From DAOVRD01 sp964605915 (lineage in GTDB: Bacteria; Planctomycetota; Brocadiia; SM23-32), in assembly GCA_964605915.1 (NCBI GenBank), contig CAZSET010000083.1:1-15115 (forward strand): a DNA stretch of 15,115 nt. Reading direction: 5' to 3'. Below are positions 13,078-15,115 of the stretch, piece after piece. How positions within the stretch are numbered: the first letter of the stretch is position 1; the number at the start of each line of letters is the position of its first letter. Under the pieces are notes generated by a model that saw nothing but the letters and a program-made list of their open reading frames with translations, did no database searches and was not told where the DNA came from. The translations under genes and the position numbers were made by a program.

Positions 13078-14765
13078 CAGGCTCTGACCTCGTCGCGTAT
13101 CCTCTGGACTTCCTTCATCACGTCATGCAGGTTGTCGCGGCGCTCCCGGGTGCCGAAGGCGTCGTGGAGATGCCGGTAGAGCCGGTAGAGTCGGTCGTAG
13201 ACGGCACGGGCATTCGGATCGGGCGCATAGTCCTGTGCGCGCACGGCCGTCATGGCTTCAATGGCCTCGCCGAAGCTCTCGTGCCCGCCGGCCTCCTTGC
13301 CCGCAACGACGGCTCCCGCCATTGCAGCGCCCAGAGCACAGGTCTGCTCGCTGCGGGAGACTTCCATGGTCCTGCCCATCACGTCGGCCAGTATCTGCAT
13401 GACGAGCGGGTTCTTGACAGGTATGCCGCCGCAGTTCACAACGCGCTTCACGCTCAGGCCGTATTCCTCGAAGCGCTCCATGATGACGCGCGCCCCGAAC
13501 GCGGTGCTCTCGATCAACGAACGGTAGATCTCCGCCGGTGTGGTGTGAAGCGTCATGCCCAGCAGCAGACCCGTGAGGCGCTGGTCCACCAGGACGGTGC
13601 GATTGCCGTTGTGCCAGTCGAGCCCGAGCAGACCGCTCTGCCCGGGCTTGAGCCGCCGGGCGCCTTCGGTCAGGGCCTCGTGGGAGCCCCGGGCTTGGCC
13701 GCCGGGCGCCATCGAGTTGACGAACCAGTTGTAGATGTCGCCCACGGCCGACTGGCCGGCCTCGAGGCCGTAGTAGCCGGGCAGTATGGACTCGGGAACG
13801 ATCCCACACAGGCCCGGTATGTCGGCCAGCTCCGCGTCCAGCGGGCTGACCATCATGTCGCAGGTCGAGGTGCCGACGATCTTGACGAGCATCCCGGGCC
13901 GGATGCCGGACCCGACGCCGCCCAGGTGCGCGTCGAACGCGCCCATGGCCACCGGTATGCCGGAAGGAAGCCCGAGCTTCGCCGCCCACTCCTCAGTCAG
14001 TCTCCCGGCCGAGTCGGCGATGCTATAGGCCCTGTCGGGAAGCGTGCGACGGAGGCGCGCCAGCCGTTCGTCCAGCGACGCCACGAACTCCTCGTCCGGA
14101 TAGCCGTCCCAGGCGGGATTGAACATGGCCTTATGCCCGGCCGCGCAGATACAGCGTTTCAGCGTATCGGGACTCGTTGCCCCGGTGAGAAGCGCGGGAA
14201 TCCAGTCCGCCATCTCGACCCACGTGTGCGCCGCGTCGAAGACCTGCGGCGCGGTCCTCAGGCAATGGAGCACCTTCGACCAGAACCACTCCGAGGAGTA
14301 CTTGCCGCCGCACTTGGCCAGATAGTGTGGGCGGAGCCTCGCGGCGGCCTCGGTGATCTCTTCCGCCTCGGCGTGGCCCGTATGGTCCTTCCAGAGCCAC
14401 GCCAGCACGTTGAGGTTGCCTTCGAACTCCTGCCTGAAGGCCAGCGGCATGCCCGTCTCATCCACCGGAAGCGGCGTGCTGCCCGTCGTGTCCACCCCGA
14501 CGCCGATCACCCGGTCCGGTGAGAAGCCTTTCTGCGTATCGGCCAGGCGCAGCGTGTCCCGGATGCAGGCCTGCACCCCCTCCACGTAATCGGCCGGGTC
14601 CTGCCTGGCCAGATGCGGATCGTTCGGGTCCAGAACCACGCCCGCCTCCCCGCGCCGGTAGTCCCAGACGGCGGTCGCGATCTCCTCGCCGGTAGCCACG
14701 TCAACGACGAGGGCCCGGACTGAGTTCGTGCCGAAGTCGAGGCCGATCGTGTAGCTGCCGCTCAT
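13077..14765 (-). CDS. araB: L-ribulokinase
   Basis: A 562-residue FGGY-family kinase, near the 566 residues of E. coli AraB; it phosphorylates L-ribulose (and other 2-ketopentoses in E. coli) at the expense of ATP in the cytoplasm. Landmarks are: YTIGLDFGTNSVRALVVD at 5-22; VGVDTTGSTPLPVD at 89-102; KCGGKYSSEWFWSKVLH at 151-167; VEMADWIPALLTG at 183-195; MGAFDAHLGGVGSG at 274-287, with D278 as the likely catalytic base; KIVGTSTCDMM just after; and VNCGGIPVKNPLVMQILADV in the C-terminal half. The KYSSEW and WVEMADW segments are typical of AraB rather than xylulokinase. The ATG at 14765 has GGAGGAG about 5 bases upstream. It follows the dehydrogenase gene by 31 bp and shares a TGATG junction with araD, so the three form an operon. 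Confidence 0.96.
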   Translation of the reverse strand: MSGSYTIGLDFGTNSVRALVVDVATGEEIATAVWDYRRGEAGVVLDPNDPHLARQDPADYVEGVQACIRDTLRLADTQKGFSPDRVIGVGVDTTGSTPLPVDETGMPLAFRQEFEGNLNVLAWLWKDHTGHAEAEEITEAAARLRPHYLAKCGGKYSSEWFWSKVLHCLRTAPQVFDAAHTWVEMADWIPALLTGATSPDTLKRCICAAGHKAMFNPAWDGYPDEEFVASLDERLARLRRTLPDRAYSIADSAGRLTEEWAAKLGLPSGIPVAMGAFDAHLGGVGSGIRPGMLVKIVGTSTCDMMVSPLDAELADIPGLCGIVPESILPGYYGLEAGQSAVGDIYNWFVNSMAPGGQARGSHEALTEGARRLKPGQSGLLGLDWHNGNRTVLVDQRLTGLLLGMTLHTTPAEIYRSLIESTAFGARVIMERFEEYGLSVKRVVNCGGIPVKNPLVMQILADVMGRTMEVSRSEQTCALGAAMAGAVVAGKEAGGHESFGEAIEAMTAVRAQDYAPDPNARAVYDRLYRLYRHLHDAFGTRERRDNLHDVMKEVQRIRDEVRA

Positions 14766-14796
14766 CGGAACTCCTCCGCTCGGAGCCGCGCGGCCG

Positions 14797-15115
14797 TCAC
14801 CATCCGCCCATGTCTACCAGGGCTTTCAGGACGCCGTCGGCGTGGCCATCCACGGTTCCAAAGGCGTCGTCGATCTCAACCGGCGCGAAGGTGTGGGTGA
14901 CGAGCGCTTCGGGGGCAATCGCCCCGCGGGCGGCAAGGTCGATGCACGCGGGCAGCGTACGCAGGCTGCGCCGCACAAGCCGCAGCGTCAGCCCCTTCCT
15001 GCGCGAGGTGCCGGAGGAGAACGTTATCCTGTCGTCCTCCGTTATGCCGATGACGGCTATGTGCGCGCCCGGTTCCGCGACCTCGCACATGTTCCACATC
15101 GTCTGGTGCGTGCCC
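14797..15115 (-). CDS. Zinc-type medium-chain dehydrogenase, C-terminal part (cut by window edge)
   Basis: The last 105 residues of a medium-chain dehydrogenase/reductase; the gene begins beyond the right edge. The visible part starts in the cofactor domain (GTHQTMWNMCEVAEPGAHIA, then VIGITEDDRITFSSG). It then has the segment with the family's closing pattern: LRTLPACIDLAARGAIAPEA, LVTHTFAPVEIDDAFGTV and DGVLKALVDM. This matches sorbitol/threonine dehydrogenase-like enzymes, which oxidise polyols or sugar alcohols with NAD(P). The zinc-binding N-terminal half is outside the window, so metal dependence is by family. It lies 31 bp upstream of araB on the same strand, suggesting it makes or uses a ketopentose such as ribulose, for example from ribitol or arabinitol. 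This link is inferred from position. Confidence 0.85.
   Translation of the reverse strand, partial: GTHQTMWNMCEVAEPGAHIAVIGITEDDRITFSSGTSRRKGLTLRLVRRSLRTLPACIDLAARGAIAPEALVTHTFAPVEIDDAFGTVDGHADGVLKALVDMGGW

Noticed and set aside
13125..14522. A 465-codon open frame on the plus strand
   Set aside because: It is antisense to araB, which has complete kinase motifs. High GC content keeps the opposite strand open.

Overview
The window is GC-rich bacterial DNA with closely packed genes on both strands. The gene mix suggests a Planctomycetota-type organism or a related sugar-degrading bacterium from the PVC or Hydrogenedentes/Armatimonadota-like groups: a ThuA-domain protein, a large secreted GHL10-type glycosidase-like protein, two divergent uroporphyrinogen-decarboxylase-family (UroD/MtaA-like) proteins, an MFS exporter/importer, and a tiny lysine-repeat histone-like protein. 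This taxonomic guess is inference; there is no rRNA or other phylogenetic marker here. No phage, transposon, CRISPR array or tRNA was seen.

Layout. 1-249 (-) is the start of a gamma-glutamyltransferase cut by the window edge. 503-1168 (-) is a ThuA-domain protein, diverging from glycerol kinase at 1378-2883 (+). 2893-3456 (-) is an HD-domain hydrolase, converging on glpK and diverging from the first UroD-family gene, 3651-4910 (+). 4943-5452 (-) is a cyclophilin, divergent from a 124-residue protein of unknown function at 5650-6024 (+). 6025-6589 has no convincing protein gene but carries a good sigma-70-like promoter and hairpins. It leads to a 43-residue Lys-rich protein (6590-6721, +) with its own candidate extended -10 promoter and a strong intrinsic terminator (6781-6821). 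7124-8494 (+) is an MFS transporter that overlaps tail-to-tail with the second UroD-family gene (8485-9591, -). That gene lies 25 bp downstream of the 864-residue secreted GHL10 protein (9617-12211, -).

The right end is a pentose operon on the minus strand: a zinc-type medium-chain dehydrogenase (partial, from 15115), L-ribulokinase araB, and L-ribulose-5-phosphate 4-epimerase araD. araD is broken: about 40 bp is missing, which shifts the frame and removes the conserved Ser-Ser-Asp active-site segment. araB and araD overlap as TGATG, so they are translationally coupled.

Together the genes describe carbohydrate and polyol use: extracellular glycan handling (GHL10), transport (MFS), glycerol and ribulose phosphorylation, and possible C1/methyl handling by the UroD-like pair. 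The link between the UroD-like proteins and sugar breakdown is inference from neighbourhood. Three promoters (glpK, UroD-1, GHL10) share a -35 beginning TTG, a 17-bp spacer and an identical TATCAT -10. The most notable items are the broken araD, the UroD-like pair with His in place of the third zinc-ligand Cys, the Lys-repeat micro-protein, and the unexplained transcribed-looking region before it.
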